Shown here one piece after another: positions 33,282 to 46,080 of a stretch of DNA of 64,000 nt; position 1 is the stretch's first letter; every line of letters begins with the position of its first letter. The notes under the pieces were generated by a model. That model searched no databases and was not told the origin of the DNA. It saw only the letters and a list, made by a program, of their open reading frames with translations. The position numbers were made by a program, and so were the translations under genes. The DNA comes from Primulina eburnea (lineage: Eukaryota > Streptophyta > Magnoliopsida > Lamiales > Gesneriaceae): the NCBI RefSeq assembly GCF_022965805.1, contig NC_133114.1, positions 10,436,261 through 10,500,260 of the forward strand, given 5' to 3'.

Positions 33282-34671
33282 GAAACATTTTTATTAAGAG
33301 ATTATCCACAACTGCACTGATAGACTCAGGAGCCACTCACTCCTTCATATCGGAAACGTTTGCTAATCATCTGGACCTCAAGTCCATTGGCCTAGACGTG
33401 AATTTTTCAGTAACAGTCCCATCAGGGGAAGAGCTGTTAGCTACCAGTGTGGTCAGAGATATCGACCTAGAACTGCATGGCCACCTAGTGTATGCAGATT
33501 TAATCCTATTGCCAATGCCAGAATTCGACATCATATTGGGAATGGACTGGCTGACTAAGAACAGAGTTCTTATCGACTTTCAGAAGAGATCAGTACTAGT
33601 CAGACCATTGGGTATGGAGCAGTTTCTTTTTGAGCCTGATAGATGGAGAAGCTTCCCTCGCATGATTTCGTGCATGCAGGCGAGGAGACTAATTTCCAAG
33701 GGCTGCCATGCCTTCTTGGCGAGTATTATTTCAGCACCGGATGTGACTACTCCATCTTTAGCAGAAGTGCCAGTAGTCAGTGAATTCCCAGACGTCTTCC
33801 CAGACGATGTTTCAGGTCTTCCACCAGAGAGAGAGGTGGAGTTTTCCATTGATCTCATGCCAGGCACGATACCAATCTCTAAGACACCGTATCGATTAGC
33901 TCCAGCGGAAATGTTAGAACTCAAGCAATAGATTCAGGAGCTCTTAGACAAAGAGTTTATCCGCCCGAGTTTCTCACCGTGGGGCGCACCAGTACTTTTT
34001 ATGAAAAAGAAAGACGGAAGCATGAGACTGTGCATCGATTACCGTGAGTTGAACAAGGTAACGATCAAGAATAAGTACCCGTTGCCTAGAATCGAAGACT
34101 TGTTTGATCAGTTGCAGGGAGCCACCGTGTTTTCTAAGATAGATCTTCGATCAGGGTATCACCAGTTGAAAGTTAAGGATGCAGATGTTCACAAGACGGC
34201 CTTCAGGACCAGGTATGGGCATTTCGAGTTCTTAGTAATGTCATTCGGTCTGACAAATGCTCCAGCAATTTTCATGGATCTCATGAACCGAGTATTTCAG
34301 CCCTACCTTGATCAGTTCGTCATCGTGTTCATCGTCGACATTCTCATATACTCGAAGAGCCATGAGGAGCATAACCAGCATTTGATGACAGTTTTGCAGA
34401 CCTTGCAGAGTCGCAAGCTATTTGCGAAGTTCAGTAAGTGTGAATTTTGGCTGCAGAAAGTTGCATTTTTGGGGCATATAGTAGCTAGCAGTGGTATTGA
34501 GGTGGACCCCGCGAAGGTAGCAGCCGTTAAGGAATGGGTTGAGCCAAAGAATGCATCGGAAATCCGCAGTTTTCTGGGTTTAGCCGGTTACTACCGTAAG
34601 TTCATTAAGGGATTTTCATCCATAGCGGTGCCACTCACTTCACTCACCAAGAAGAATGCTAAATTCGTGTA
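33282..34671 (+). pseudogene. Element C protease and reverse transcriptase
   Basis: Protease: ALIDSGATHSFISETF with D-S-G intact, and IILGMDWL. RT: PGTIPISKTPYRLAPAEM, then an in-frame TAG at 33929-33931 where the family has Gln or Glu, then [17 protein letters not shown] and [13 protein letters not shown] (first catalytic Asp present). The active-site motif reads FIVDIL at 34331 where gypsy elements have FIDDIL, so one of the paired catalytic Asp residues is Val. It ends with [19 protein letters not shown]. One extra A at about 34671 (gtgtaggagtgat) shifts the frame into RNase H. The element could not make its own active RT. Confidence 0.92.
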
Positions 34672-36662
34672 GGAGTGATGAATGTCAGAAGAGCTTTGAT
34701 ACTCTGAAGCAAGCTCTTATTTCAGCGCCAGTGCTAGCCATGCCGACAGGAGAAGGTGAGTTTGTGCTGTATACTGATGCATCTAAGCTCGGATTAGGCG
34801 CAGTGTTGATGCAGCAAGGTCGGGTGATAGCGTATGCTTCCAGACAGTTAAAGGTGCACGAGAAGAACTACCCGACGCACGATCTTGAGTTAGCCGCCGT
34901 CGTCTTCGCACTGAAAATTTGGAGACACTACCTATACGGCGAGAAATGTCAGATTTTCACCGACCACAAGAGTCTCAAATATTTCTTCACACAGAAAGAG
35001 CTGAATATGAGACAGAGGCGGTGGTTGGAACTCGTGAAAGATTACGACTGCGAAATTAGCTACCATCCGAGAAAGGCTAATGTTGTCGCAGACGCCTTGA
35101 GCAGAAAGGTGGCAGTTGTAGCTCAGTTGTCAGTGCAGAAACCCCTTCAATCTGAGATTCAGAAGTTTGGTCTAGAGATTTATCGTGAGGGAAGAGCTCC
35201 TAGACTGTCTACTCTGACAGTCAAATCTGATTTGCTAGACCATATTCGAGCAGGACAGTCTTCAGATGAGCAGTTACGGAAATGGAGACTGAAAGATGAG
35301 GCCAAGGGCAGTGTTCTTTATTCAGTGTCAGAAGGGATTGTGAGATACAGAGGTAGAATGTCGGTGCCTAGTGTTGGTTCGATCAGACAGGATATTTTGA
35401 CAGAGGCACACGCATCCCCGTATTCTATCCATCCAGGAGGTACCAAGATGTATAAAGATCTCCAGTTATTGTATTGGTGGCCAGGGATGAAGCGAGATGT
35501 CCGTAGATTCGTGTCAGAATGTCTCACTTGCCAGCAAGTAAAAGCTGAGCATCAGAGGCCAGCAGGATTGGTTAAGCCACTCCCCATCCCTGAGTGGAAG
35601 TGGGAGAACGTTACTATGGATTTTGTGGTTGGGTTGCCAAGGTCAGTCAGAGGATCGAATTCTATTTGGGTCATAGTGGACCGACTCACTAAGTCAGCGC
35701 ATTTTCTGCCAGTGAAGACGACTTTCTCCATGACGCAGTATGCGGAGCTTTATATTCGGGAGATAGTCCGGCTGCATGGGTTCCCAGTTTCAATTGTGTC
35801 CGACAGGGACCCGAAATTCACATCGTCCTTCTGGAAGAGCTTACACGCAGCCATGGGGATGAAGTTGCTTTTCAGTACAGCTTTTCACCCGCAGACAGAT
35901 GGCCAGTCTGAGCGAGTGATTCAAGTTCTAGAGGACTTGTTGCGAGCATGTATGATTGATTTCCAAGGAAATTGGGAGTCTAGACTACCTCTAGTAGAGT
36001 TCACATACAACAACAGCTTCCAAGCATCCATCGGAATGGCTCCCTACGAGGCATTGTATGGGAGGAAGTGCAGATCACCAGTTCATTGGGATGAAGTTGG
36101 TGAGAGGACAGAACTTGGTCCAGAGATAGTTCAGCAGACTGCCGACGTGGTTGTCAAGATTCGTGACAGAATGAAGGCTGCCCAAAGCCGTCAGAAGAGT
36201 TATGCTGATAAGAGGAGGAGAGATCTCGAATTTTCAGTGGGTGATCACGTTTTCGTCAGGATAGCACCCATAAAGGGTGTGATGAGATTTGGGAAAAGAG
36301 GCAAGTTGAGTCCGAGGTTTATTGGACCGTTTGAGGTTTTGGACAGAGTTGGGACACTAGCTTATCGTGTAGCCCTTCCGCCGAATCTGGCCGGGGTGCA
36401 CAATGTGTTCCATGTCTCGATGCTGAGAAAATATTTGGCTAATCCTTCTCATGTTCTGAGTTATGAGCCGCTACAGTTGACTCCAGACCTGTCTTATGAG
36501 GAGAAACCAGTCCAAATCCTAGACAGATAGGAACGCAGGCTTCGGAACAAGACGACTAAGTTGGTCAAAGTTCAGTGGCTGAATCAATCAGTGGAGGAAG
36601 CCACTTGGGAGTCAGAGGCCGACATGAGACTTCGCTACCCGGAGTTGTTCGGTAAGAGTTAA
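34672..36662 (+). pseudogene. Element C RNase H, integrase, chromodomain-like tail
   Basis: RNase [35 protein letters not shown] and [11 protein letters not shown], with catalytic acidic residues present. Integrase: H-H-C-C zinc region ([11 protein letters not shown]..., [12 protein letters not shown]), core with the catalytic triad in [20 protein letters not shown] and [15 protein letters not shown], then the GPF module ([12 protein letters not shown]) and [11 protein letters not shown]. At 36528-36530 a TAG replaces the codon before ERRLRNK. Beyond it the frame continues through VKVQWLNQSVEEATWE (chromodomain-like) to RYPELFGKS and a stop at 36660-36662. The stop removes the targeting tail. 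Apart from that this segment is open for over 600 codons. Confidence 0.93.
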
Positions 36663-36682
36663 TTTCGAGGACGAAATTTTTA

Positions 36683-36698
36683 TAAGTGGGGGAGGAAC
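36683..36698 (+). promoter_or_regulatory. Polypurine tract of element C
   Basis: aagtgggggaggaac immediately before the 3' LTR start TGTAGTG. It is the usual second-strand primer of Ty3/gypsy elements. Just upstream is ttcgaggacgaaatt, which recurs before the 3' LTRs of X, B and D. Confidence 0.9.
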
Positions 36699-39486
36699 TG
36701 TAGTGCCCAAATCTAATGCACGTATAACCTATGCATTTATTTAATTATTAAATCATTTAAATTAATTTTAAATAAGTGTTAGCGATGCATGATTTATTTA
36801 AATGCATTATTTTAAATATAGTCATGCTTATGTGATGCACGCTAAAATACTTTTCGAGTTTCATGTTTTAGACGTTTATCCGAGGCGGGATTGAGGAAAA
36901 GACCCGGTGACGACTCTTGGCAATTTTAAAGATGATATTTTATTTTAAGTTGAGTTTGAGGACATTTAAATAATTTATTGAGTTTTAGCATTTTTAAGCC
37001 TAATTTATTTATTTAGTAATTTTAAGACTTTAAAACTTTTAAAAGTTTAACAAGTGTGCACTTTATTTTATTAGGGGATTTTATTTTAAGATGAGTATAG
37101 TTAATATTTTAACTAATTTATTATTTGTGCCAACCTTTTTAATTAGTATTTGATTAGCATGTTATTTATTTTAATTAAGCAAAATAAATTCCCTAATTAA
37201 GCACAAGACTCACACACACACACACATGTTTACACACACTAAAACTCACGTATAACACACACAACACACACACTAGTTATTTTTAAGATTTTAAAAGATA
37301 GAAAAGTTTAGGGTTCTTCTCCTTCGAGCAGCCGCCCCTCCCCTATTATTTTTCCCTGCAAGTTTCGGTGGATTTTATTGCAAGAAATCGGTGCCACGTT
37401 CGTCCCGGATCAAGCCTCGCTTCCTTCTCGCTTCGGTATCGTCGTCACGGTATTTTTAATATCAAAAAGGCACGTATATCCTAATCTTTCTGCATCGATC
37501 TTGTCATAGTATGCGTTGTGTTATTTTATGCGTGAAAATTCGTGTGTGACGTTCGTCGTTTGAGCGGAAAATGATTTGAATGCGTTTGAAACACTTTTTA
37601 GATCTGAAATCTCGTAACTCACTGTTCTGTTGAAAACTGCGATTTTTCTGTCGAGATTTTGAGAAAACTTTCAACTACAAAATTGTAGAACTTTTCGATA
37701 CCTTCGATTTGATATAAAATTCGAGATTTTTGGATGAAAATTGAGTGAGTTATGATGTTTTTCGTGGGACTGCTCAAACTGCGTTTTCAGAAAAGTTACG
37801 ATATTGGTGTATTCTTGAAGTTTCAGTGTTGCAGGCTTCGTTGGAGATCGACGGGCATTTGTTGCTGCGTACGGGTATGTTAGTAAGGATGTTAAGACTG
37901 TTTTGAGGTTTCGTTTCATGTCGATAGGCACTCGAATTATTTAGAAGTCGTAGGAAACGGTTTGATGTCTTTTGTCGTATTTTGGGTCGTAGGTGTCGTA
38001 GAGCGAACGATGTTGCTTTGGAACGTTTGTACAACTTGGATTGATGTTATGGAATGCTAGGATGGGTCTCGAGGTGTCGGTGCATGGTCCGTATAATCGA
38101 GTCTAGAAGGATAAATATTGAGTGTTCAGAATTTTCGTAAGTTCGCGATCATAGTGGGTACACGGACCCGTACACGGACCCTGACACGGGGTCCGTGCCT
38201 TTGTTTTCCTTCAGTGTCTTTTTCCAGTATCTACACGGACCCCTACACGGATGAGGGCACGGGGTCCGTGCCTTTGAGTCTCACTTAGTGTATTCTTCCA
38301 GTACCTACACGGACCCTCACCCGGACCCTGACACAGGGTCCGTGCCTTTGCTTTCCTTCGGTGTCAATTTCCAGAGCCTACACGGATGTAGGTACGGGGT
38401 CCGTGTCCTTCATTTTTGGGGAAAAATAATTTATTATGCTTTGAGGTTAGACGTCATGGGTTAGTGCAATGATTTACAAAGTCGAGTCATGGGAATTGTA
38501 GAACGTCCTAAGGAATTGAATGAACTCGTAAGTGAGCATGATTACCTACGTCTAAGTATGCAAGTTAAGCATGTCAATTCATGATCAGTATGTCCAGCAA
38601 CGGCCCCGATCGAAGTCCAACAAATCCCTCAACGCCAAGTAAGTATGTATGACGTGCAAAGAAAATATTTTAAGTTTTTGAGGTATGCTAATTGTCTTGT
38701 GACCAAATTATGAATGGGTTTGGAAGTCGGTGAACGTGGCCGAGGACCTCTCCGCCCCGTTAAATTATGAACGGGTTAGATCGTGGTTGGAAAGCGTTAA
38801 ATTATGAACGGGGACCAACCAGCCCGTTAAATTATGAACGGAGATCTCATGTATGCGGCAGTGGATACGTCCCTGTCAGCCCAGTACTGTGGTTTGTCTG
38901 ATCAGGCATTTATTATGTATGGGTCACTTGCTTTGAAACATCCTCTACGCAAAATGATGAAGTTATGTATGTTCAAGTATGCAGTATGTTTATGAAAGTT
39001 TATGTTGATGGCACGTCTAGTTATGTACGTACGTATGTTCAAGTTTATTATGCAAGTTCAAGTTTCAAGCTATGTATGTCCTATTTTAAAGTTGCATGTG
39101 ATTTTATTATGTACTACTCGTTACTACCAGTTTATACGTGTTGAGTCTTTAGACTCACTAGACTTGATCGATGCAGGTGAGTATGTTGATGAGGAGACAG
39201 GAGGTGGTGACCAAGGGGCAGGCTTGGACTGAGCGGGAGGCTAAACCCGAGGACCGCCATGTTTAAGTTTTATGCAAAAGTTAAATTACTCTGATTTCAT
39301 ATTTTGATGGAAATACTTTGAGCAAACCTTTTGTGAGCAAATTTTTATTTTAGTTATTTTGAACAACCATGTCTTATGGGGGACTTGGTTGAGATATTTT
39401 ATGGCAGACATTGAAAGTATTTTTACATTCAAGAAAATTTTTAATTTTTCCGCAAATTTTAAGTATGAAAAGTACGGTTCGTTACA
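36699..39486 (+). mobile_element. 3' LTR of element C
   Basis: 2,788 bases, TGTAGTGCCC...GTTACA. It is the intact reference copy for the 5' LTR and is followed by the target duplication gtgag (39487-39491). It holds the tandem ACACGGACCC units (38155-38410), the cccgttaaattatgaacg hairpin units (38756-38841) and the palindrome at 39143-39161. Confidence 0.93.
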
Positions 39487-39491
39487 GTGAG

Positions 39492-39563
39492 CATCAGTGG
39501 CAGGAGGGAAATGCACCTCCACCCCCACCGGACATAAATAAGAATTTTGCTATTGGGGATTAG
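39492..39563 (+). pseudogene. Element B vestigial gag, part 2
   Basis: The frame of part 1 resumes after the duplication: HQWQEGNAPPPPPDINKNF, then AIGD and a TAG at 39561-39563. The PPPPPD tract corresponds to the proline run of C gag, after which C continues for 300 codons. In B the rest of gag-pol is gone, leaving about 45 codons. Confidence 0.75.
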
Positions 39564-41906
39564 GAGATGTCGTAAATTATTTGACTATATTAATTTTTGG
39601 GTTAGTATTACTGATGTTCTACTTATGGGCCATAAGTTTAACTTAAAAAAAATATGAATGTTTTCGGGACTTGTAGAGGTTGTAAGAAATTAATGATGGT
39701 TCTTGGTTGCTAGTCGAGTAAATTTTTGAGGATTTCATATAAGCAACAGCGATTCGGAGACTACGACAATCTTTCGGATTATAAATGTACAATTTGAGGA
39801 TTTTAAGTAACTATGAAAATGTAAGATTAATTATGAGAATTTATTTAGGATACATGTTCTACATAGTTGAATTTAAGGATTAAATTACATGAATTTAGAA
39901 TTTTAAGGACCCGATTGTGATAATTAATAATTTGAGGACCTAAGTTCAAAAATAAAATTCTAAGGGACTATTTTTGAATTTACCAAATTTTGGGATTTAA
40001 TTTTGAGTCGAGAATTTAAAAGTTTAATGAGTTAAAGATGGAAAATTTTATGGGGACAATGATGCAACTTTCGAAGAGTTTTAGGGCCAAAATGTAAATT
40101 TGGAAAACTGTAAGGGTCAGATTGAAAGTTTCAAAATTTTAAGGATGTAATTGCGAAATTTTGAGGAACACTTGGGATTTTAAGTATTTATAGAAATGTA
40201 AGACGTGTTATGAGAATTAAATTTGAGATTAATAAACTTAAGACTGTTGAACCTTATGATACGGGAAATCTATAAAATGAAATTAGAAATATTGAGTACT
40301 CATGGGTAATTGTAGAATTTTCGAGATTTAGGGAAAAAAAAAATTGGACGATATTCGAGGAAAGTAAGAATTAATTTTACAATTTTAAGAAAATTGAGAA
40401 CTTATTTAGTAGTAAGTGAGAATTGAACGGTTTAAATGGTAGGAATTTCGGTTATTTAGGCTCGAAAGAAATATATAATATTTAGATATTTGGGCTATAA
40501 TTTTATAATGAATGGTAACCAAGGACATTCTAGGATGAATCAATCTTAGGCGTGAAAATTTAAGCGTTAGTGAAATAATGTTGTGGCAAACTAAGAATTT
40601 AAAGTGATGACAATTTAAGTTAAATTTTATCGGTTAGTTAAGTTATAAGTATAAACATTGAGTTAGTAAATTTTTTGGAACATAAGTTTGATGTGTCACA
40701 AGTTTTAGTCATGATCTTAACAGTTAAGATTATACCTTGTGAGAATTTAAATTTTTTAGGAAAGTTGGGTACGATGATGGTTAGTTTAATTGGTAGACGC
40801 GAGTAAGAGGTGAGGTAGACACCTTGTCTTGAGAAATTTTGGAAGTCATTAACAAACTTGAGACTAAACGGATATGTGTATTGGAATGATTTTATTCAAA
40901 GCTATTTAGATTAGGTAAGTTTGAATTTCAAATTTATGGGATAATTGTTCATAGGGAAATTTTGAGTGAAATAAAAACAAAAGGGAATTAGTTGTGTCCA
41001 ATATAAGTTATCAATTGATGAATATTAAGATTTTTTTTTTATCAAGTAAGAAATCTAAAAGCTTGATATGGGGATTCTAGAGTTCTATGGGTTATAAGTG
41101 GAATTGATTTATTAAAGTTAGTCTAATGCTACCATGGGCTAACTTATTAAGTTTATATGCTAGAATTAAGTAAGCATTAAGGATACATAAGAATGCGACA
41201 CTTGTTCCAATGAGGAAGTTCAGAGTCCTAGGCCTCGACTAGATTGTATTTGGGAAGAGGATAGTTTGAGCAGGTAATTGATGCTAGAAGTGTTATTATT
41301 AAGATAGAAAGTCGAAGTTGTATAATTGAGTTTTATGGATTAACGTTATTCGAGGTTTAAGATTTACAACGATTTCACACCCGGGATGCACTTGTAAATA
41401 ATAAGTTACGTAAGTTTAGTACCGTAAGATAAAGATTCGATTCAAGGATTTTAGGCTAATACTACTATGAGGTTGAAATAAGGTGTAACTTTTAAGCGTT
41501 CTACTGAGAAAAGTAGTCGATCAGTAAATTTTGGTACAAAGGTTTCTTAAGTCGAATTGCATAAATGTTAATATAATAAGTCGATGAATATTACGAGTAT
41601 AGTATAAGAAAGTAAGGTGCGATAAGTTTAGACATCCATATCTAGTATGAGAAACTGCGAGATAAGTCAAAATTCGGGGCTATAGTTGAATAGAACTAAG
41701 TCACCATAAGTTGTTTTAATGTTGCGATTCACAAACGAGGACTTTGGTAGACAAATTTATTTAGGATTGAGGAGACATAAGGACAGCTTAATATTTAGCT
41801 TATCAGAGTAGCACATCGGAAGCGTGGATTATTAGGATTCTAGAATTAAGATTCTAAACTTTTTGTTTATCAAGGATAAGCGAATTTCGAGGATGAAATT
41901 TCTTTT
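39564..41906 (+). mobile_element. Noncoding interior of element B
   Basis: 2.3 kb with no gag, protease, RT or integrase similarity and no long frame in any register. It is rich in ttttaaggatt- and gaatttt-type stretches. Its last 350 bases align with the tail of element X (1540-1740). It probably corresponds to the untranslated 3' part of the autonomous relative. Confidence 0.75.
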
Positions 41907-41920
41907 AAGGGGGGAAGGAT
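41907..41920 (+). promoter_or_regulatory. Polypurine tract of element B
   Basis: aaggggggaaggat directly before the LTR start TGTAGAACCC. An intact replication signal in an element without pol. Confidence 0.88.
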
Positions 41921-44869
41921 TGTAGAACCCGTAAATTAGACTGCGTATAAGCCATGCATAATTTTAGTATTTAAAATTAAAATGATTTTTATTGTATGAG
42001 TATTTAAATTCTTTTCTTTAAATTTATTTATTTTACGCAATAGTTTAATTGTTATCTTTTCAGTTAAATAAGTGAGGCCGGACTGGAGATGGAGTATTGA
42101 GATAAGTTAATAAAGATTTAATTAAGAAGTGATAATTTAGCATGTTCATTTCATTGAATTATGTTTAATTATTTTATGCATTTTATGCATAATTCATGCA
42201 TGATAGAATTTAGTTCTTAAAATTTTAAAAAAATTCATGCATTAGGATTTCTAGGTTTATTTCACGTTCGATCGAGGAACGGAGACCGGAGAACTTTCAG
42301 AAAAATTATTTTATTGCTCGATTTATTTTTTTAATTAAGTGGGAACGTTTTTAAGTGTATTTTTCAGAAAGGGCAATTTTTGGGTATTTTTACCCGCATT
42401 ATTTTTATTTTTATCGGTACGCTAATTTTATCGAATCAGAGGAATTTTTAAGTGTTCGGCTAATATTTTCAAAATCTTTTCGACATGAAATATTTTTCAG
42501 GAGCGTGTTTAGATTTAATGGGCTTACTTTTAAGCTTATTGGGCTTAAATCTTTTTTTAAACTTTTAATTGATAATTTATGGCCCATTACCTATTATTTA
42601 ACTATATAATATATCACCTAAACTACAATTAACCTAAACCTAATTACTTTTACACCGCCGACACCTCCCTCAGCTCCCCATCCTCTCGGTTTTCTCAAAC
42701 AACACTCATGGAAACCTTCGGCTGCACCATTCTTTGCAAAGGAATAATCCTCTCGAGTCTCCCTCCTCCTGTTTTGGTCGTCGATCAACATCAGGCATGT
42801 CTTGTAACATCAGTTGTGCATCATCACGTTAATATTATTGTTATAGATGTAGTCTTGCATGAAAACTCTTGATCCAAACGTAACACGATTGATTTTCGAT
42901 TTGGACATGTATTTTGCACTCCAAGCATTGCTGCTCACTTTTCTTCTGAATTTCGTGCAAATTGCTAGTAGTTCGATGTTAAGGGACTGTCCATAGCAGG
43001 TTTGTGAAGTTTAAGGGCTGAAGTTGAGGTGTGATCTAGTTTGGTTGGAGATTGATCAAGAGATGTAGGTGTTGGCTTCGGGCTGGCGTTTTTGTGAGAA
43101 CCGCGATCGTGGGGAGCTGCGGTTTGCATGGTGGAGCAGCCATGGGTTAGGCTTGTTCATGAGGGTCCAGTCGAGGTCTAGGAGAGGTGGGTTAAGGGCT
43201 GGAACAGCTGGTCTCGGTCCAGGAGCAGATCGAAGGGGGGTTTAGTTGAAGATAGCTCGGGTAGTTGTTCTTGGAGAGGCTCGAACGTTTCCGTTTTTAG
43301 TTGCACAGTAGATGATTCGTTTAGGCTTGGTTTATGAGTTCATTAAGGACTAAATGGTGAGTCATAAAGGCTGGACATGTGGTGGTAGTTGGGTGGACCG
43401 AAGGAAATTAAGAAATGGAGCCATGTGTTGGGTTTAGGATGTTGCTTGTGGGGGTGGCCGAGAATTATTGAGTGAAGTTAATTAGCCGTAGGTTAGAGAG
43501 CTAATTCTGAAGATTTTAGGGGCTGTTAGAGGGTATATTAATTATGGTAAAAGTTTGGGAAAAATTTGATTAAGTTTCGAGTCGATTCGGGGTAAAACCG
43601 AGACCCCGGTTCAAGTTTTAAAACAAATAGATTAAGTTGGTTTTTGGGCTCGAGTTTACGACTAGGAATACTTATAAAAATGTTTTGGGACATTTTAAGG
43701 GTTTTGGTAAAGTTCGGGTCGATTTTAGAGGTCCAGGGGTGAAACGATAATTTTTGGGTTTCCAGGGGCAAAATGGTCATTTTGCACCCGGGGTGATATT
43801 TTAGTCCTAGCAGCGCCCTGGACACGAATCATAATACTTTTTAAATGTTCATGCATCACGTTTACGATTTTTACGCTATTATAATAATTATGGTGCATGC
43901 TTAATTTAAAGGAATTAAGTGAGGAAGAGAAGAGCAATCCGTCTCCGCCGCGCCACGTCGTTATTTCGTTTGTTTTCTGTCAAAACAAACCAAGGCATGT
44001 TTATATCTTCTTTCACTCTTCAATCAAGTCTTATAGGTATTTTTAAATATCGCAAGTACATGATTTTAATGCAAGAAGATCGAAATTGTTCCTATTTAAT
44101 TATGTTGGCTAATTATATTACGTGCATAGAAAATATTCATTTTTGAGATTTATGCGATATTGCTTGTGGCCATCTCACTATCATGGGAGCATTATTTTAT
44201 CTGGTCGCCAGTTACCGGTCATGGGAGCATTATTTTACCCGGTCTCCAGTTACCGGTCATGGGAGCATTGTATTATCCGGTCGCCAGTTACCGGTCAGTT
44301 CAGTTCAGTTCAGTGCAGGGGCCACTTGCGTAGACCATAATCTCAACAGAAAATTTATGACACGCTATTTCAGTACAGGGCTCCTAGGATCAAACATTTT
44401 CACTATGATTTTCAGTTCAGTTTGCACGTATTATAATTGCTCATGACAAGTTATTTTCACATTATGCCTCATGACATGATATTTTTATCCCATGCAAATT
44501 TTACTATATTATTTACTTGTTATTTACGATATATGCATGATGAGTCTTTAGACTCACTAGACTTGATTGTTGTAGGTACTGATGATGTCGGGGCCGAGGG
44601 CGGGGACCAGTGAGCTAGCTTGGGTCGGCAGTAGTGGCACCCGAGGACCTCATTTACATCACTTGCCATTTTTTATGCTCAAACATTTTATCTTTTGTTG
44701 GATTATTCTGAAATTATTATTTTGCAAACAAATATTTACTTCCGCTGCCATTTTGAATATTAACCTTGATTTATCAGTTTATGTTATGAATGAGGCATTT
44801 TAATTATTTTAAAAAGAAAATGTTTAATTTTTCCGCAAATATTCAAACACGAATTTTCGGGCCGTTATA
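41921..44869 (+). mobile_element. 3' LTR of element B
   Basis: 2,949 bases, TGTAGAACCC...GGGCCGTTATA. The terminal CA has become TA. It lacks the copia patch of the 5' LTR and so shows the empty site (gatccaaacgtaacacg). Followed by gtatc and the interrupted copia RT. Confidence 0.9.
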
Positions 44870-46080
44870 GTATCAATGTATGTGGACTGGGTGAGACCAA
44901 GCAATCTTCTTGATCTATCTCTATAGATTTGTATTCCCAATACAAAAGATGCTTCACCCAAGTCCTGTATCGAGAACTTACTTGCTAATCATATTATAGT
45001 TGATTGCAACATTCCTACATCATTCCCAATGTTTAGAATGTCATCAACATAAAACACCAGGAATGTCACAACACTCCCACTGACCTTCTTATACACACAG
45101 GGTTCCTCAGGATTCTTATCAAAACCAAACTCTTTGATTGTACTGTCGAATCTGAGGTTCCAACTCCTAGATGCCTGCTTTAGACCATAAATAGATCTTT
45201 GAAGTTTGCATACCATATGCTCACTTCCGATAGATGTAAACCCTCCAGGTTTGAGACATGTAAATCTCTTCCTTAATATCCCCATTAAGAAAGGCTGTCT
45301 TGACATCCATCTGCCATATCTCATAGTCATACCATGCAGCTATGGCTAGCAATATCCTTATAGACTTGAACATTGCAACTAGTGAAAAGGTTTCCTAAAA
45401 GTCAACTCCTTGTCTTTGAGTATATCATTTTGCCACCAATCACGCCTTGAAGGTCAATACCTTCCCATCCGTCCCAAGTTTCCTCTTGTAAATCCATTTA
45501 CACCCTATGGGAACAATTCCCTCAGGTGGATCCACGAGATTCCACACTTGGTTCGAATGCATGGAATTCATTTCAGATTCCATTGCTTCAAGTCATTTTG
45601 GATGAATCGGCATCAGATAATGCTTCCTTGAAGGTCCTTGGATCACATCCATGGATAGGCTCATCATGGCCCTCTTCAAGAAGCAGACCATACCTCATAG
45701 GTGGTCTCGAGACTCTCTTGGATCTTCTAGGAGCTTGTATCTTCACACTTGGCTCTTCGGGTGTGGGTTCTATAATTGTGGGTGTCTCTCGAACCTCTTC
45801 GAGTTCTATCATCTCGTCTTTTCTATCCAATAGTAATTCCTTTTCCAAAAAGTTGCATTCCTAGAAACAAACACCTTTGTTTCTTGGGGATGATAGAAGT
45901 AGTATCCAATCGAATTCTTTGGATATCCCACAAAGTAACATAAAATGGATCAACTATCCAATTTATCTCCCACTACCTGCTTGACATAAGCAGGGCTCCC
46001 CATATTCTAAGATAAGAATATTTGGGAGGCTTACCCATCCATAACTCATATGGTGTCTGCCTTTGAATGGACATTTAATG
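44870..46080 (-). pseudogene. Copia element A: RT core and integrase end
   Basis: Minus strand, from high to low: QRQTPYELWMGKPPKYSYL (end of integrase, about 46070-46010), an acidic/basic linker with EEPSVKIQAPRRSKRVSRPP, then RT with DPRTFKEALSDADSSK, and after stops GFTSIGSEHMVCKLQRSIYG, LKQASRSWNLRFD and the catalytic FYVDDIL (intact DD), LGLTQSTYID at the B junction. At least four stops or shifts. The integrase core is missing between this and the protease side. Confidence 0.85.

Larger units (their letters stand above)
27858..39486 (+). mobile_element. Ty3/gypsy element C, nearly complete
   Basis: The innermost full element. TG...CA LTRs lie at 27858-31777 and 36699-39486, with a perfect 5-bp duplication gtgag (27853-27857 and 39487-39491). 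Between them are a tRNA-Met primer site, gag with CCHC knuckle, protease, RT, RNase H, integrase, a chromodomain-like C-terminus and a polypurine tract, the order of a plant chromovirus-type (Tekay/Del-like) element. The two LTRs differ by only a few dozen substitutions by eye over 2.8 kb, so it is young. Gag-pol nevertheless has five lesions, described under its parts. Confidence 0.92.

Noticed and set aside
37671..38034. 86-codon minus-strand frames repeated at 28829
   Set aside because: Antisense frames within the two LTRs of element C; not supported by any motif.
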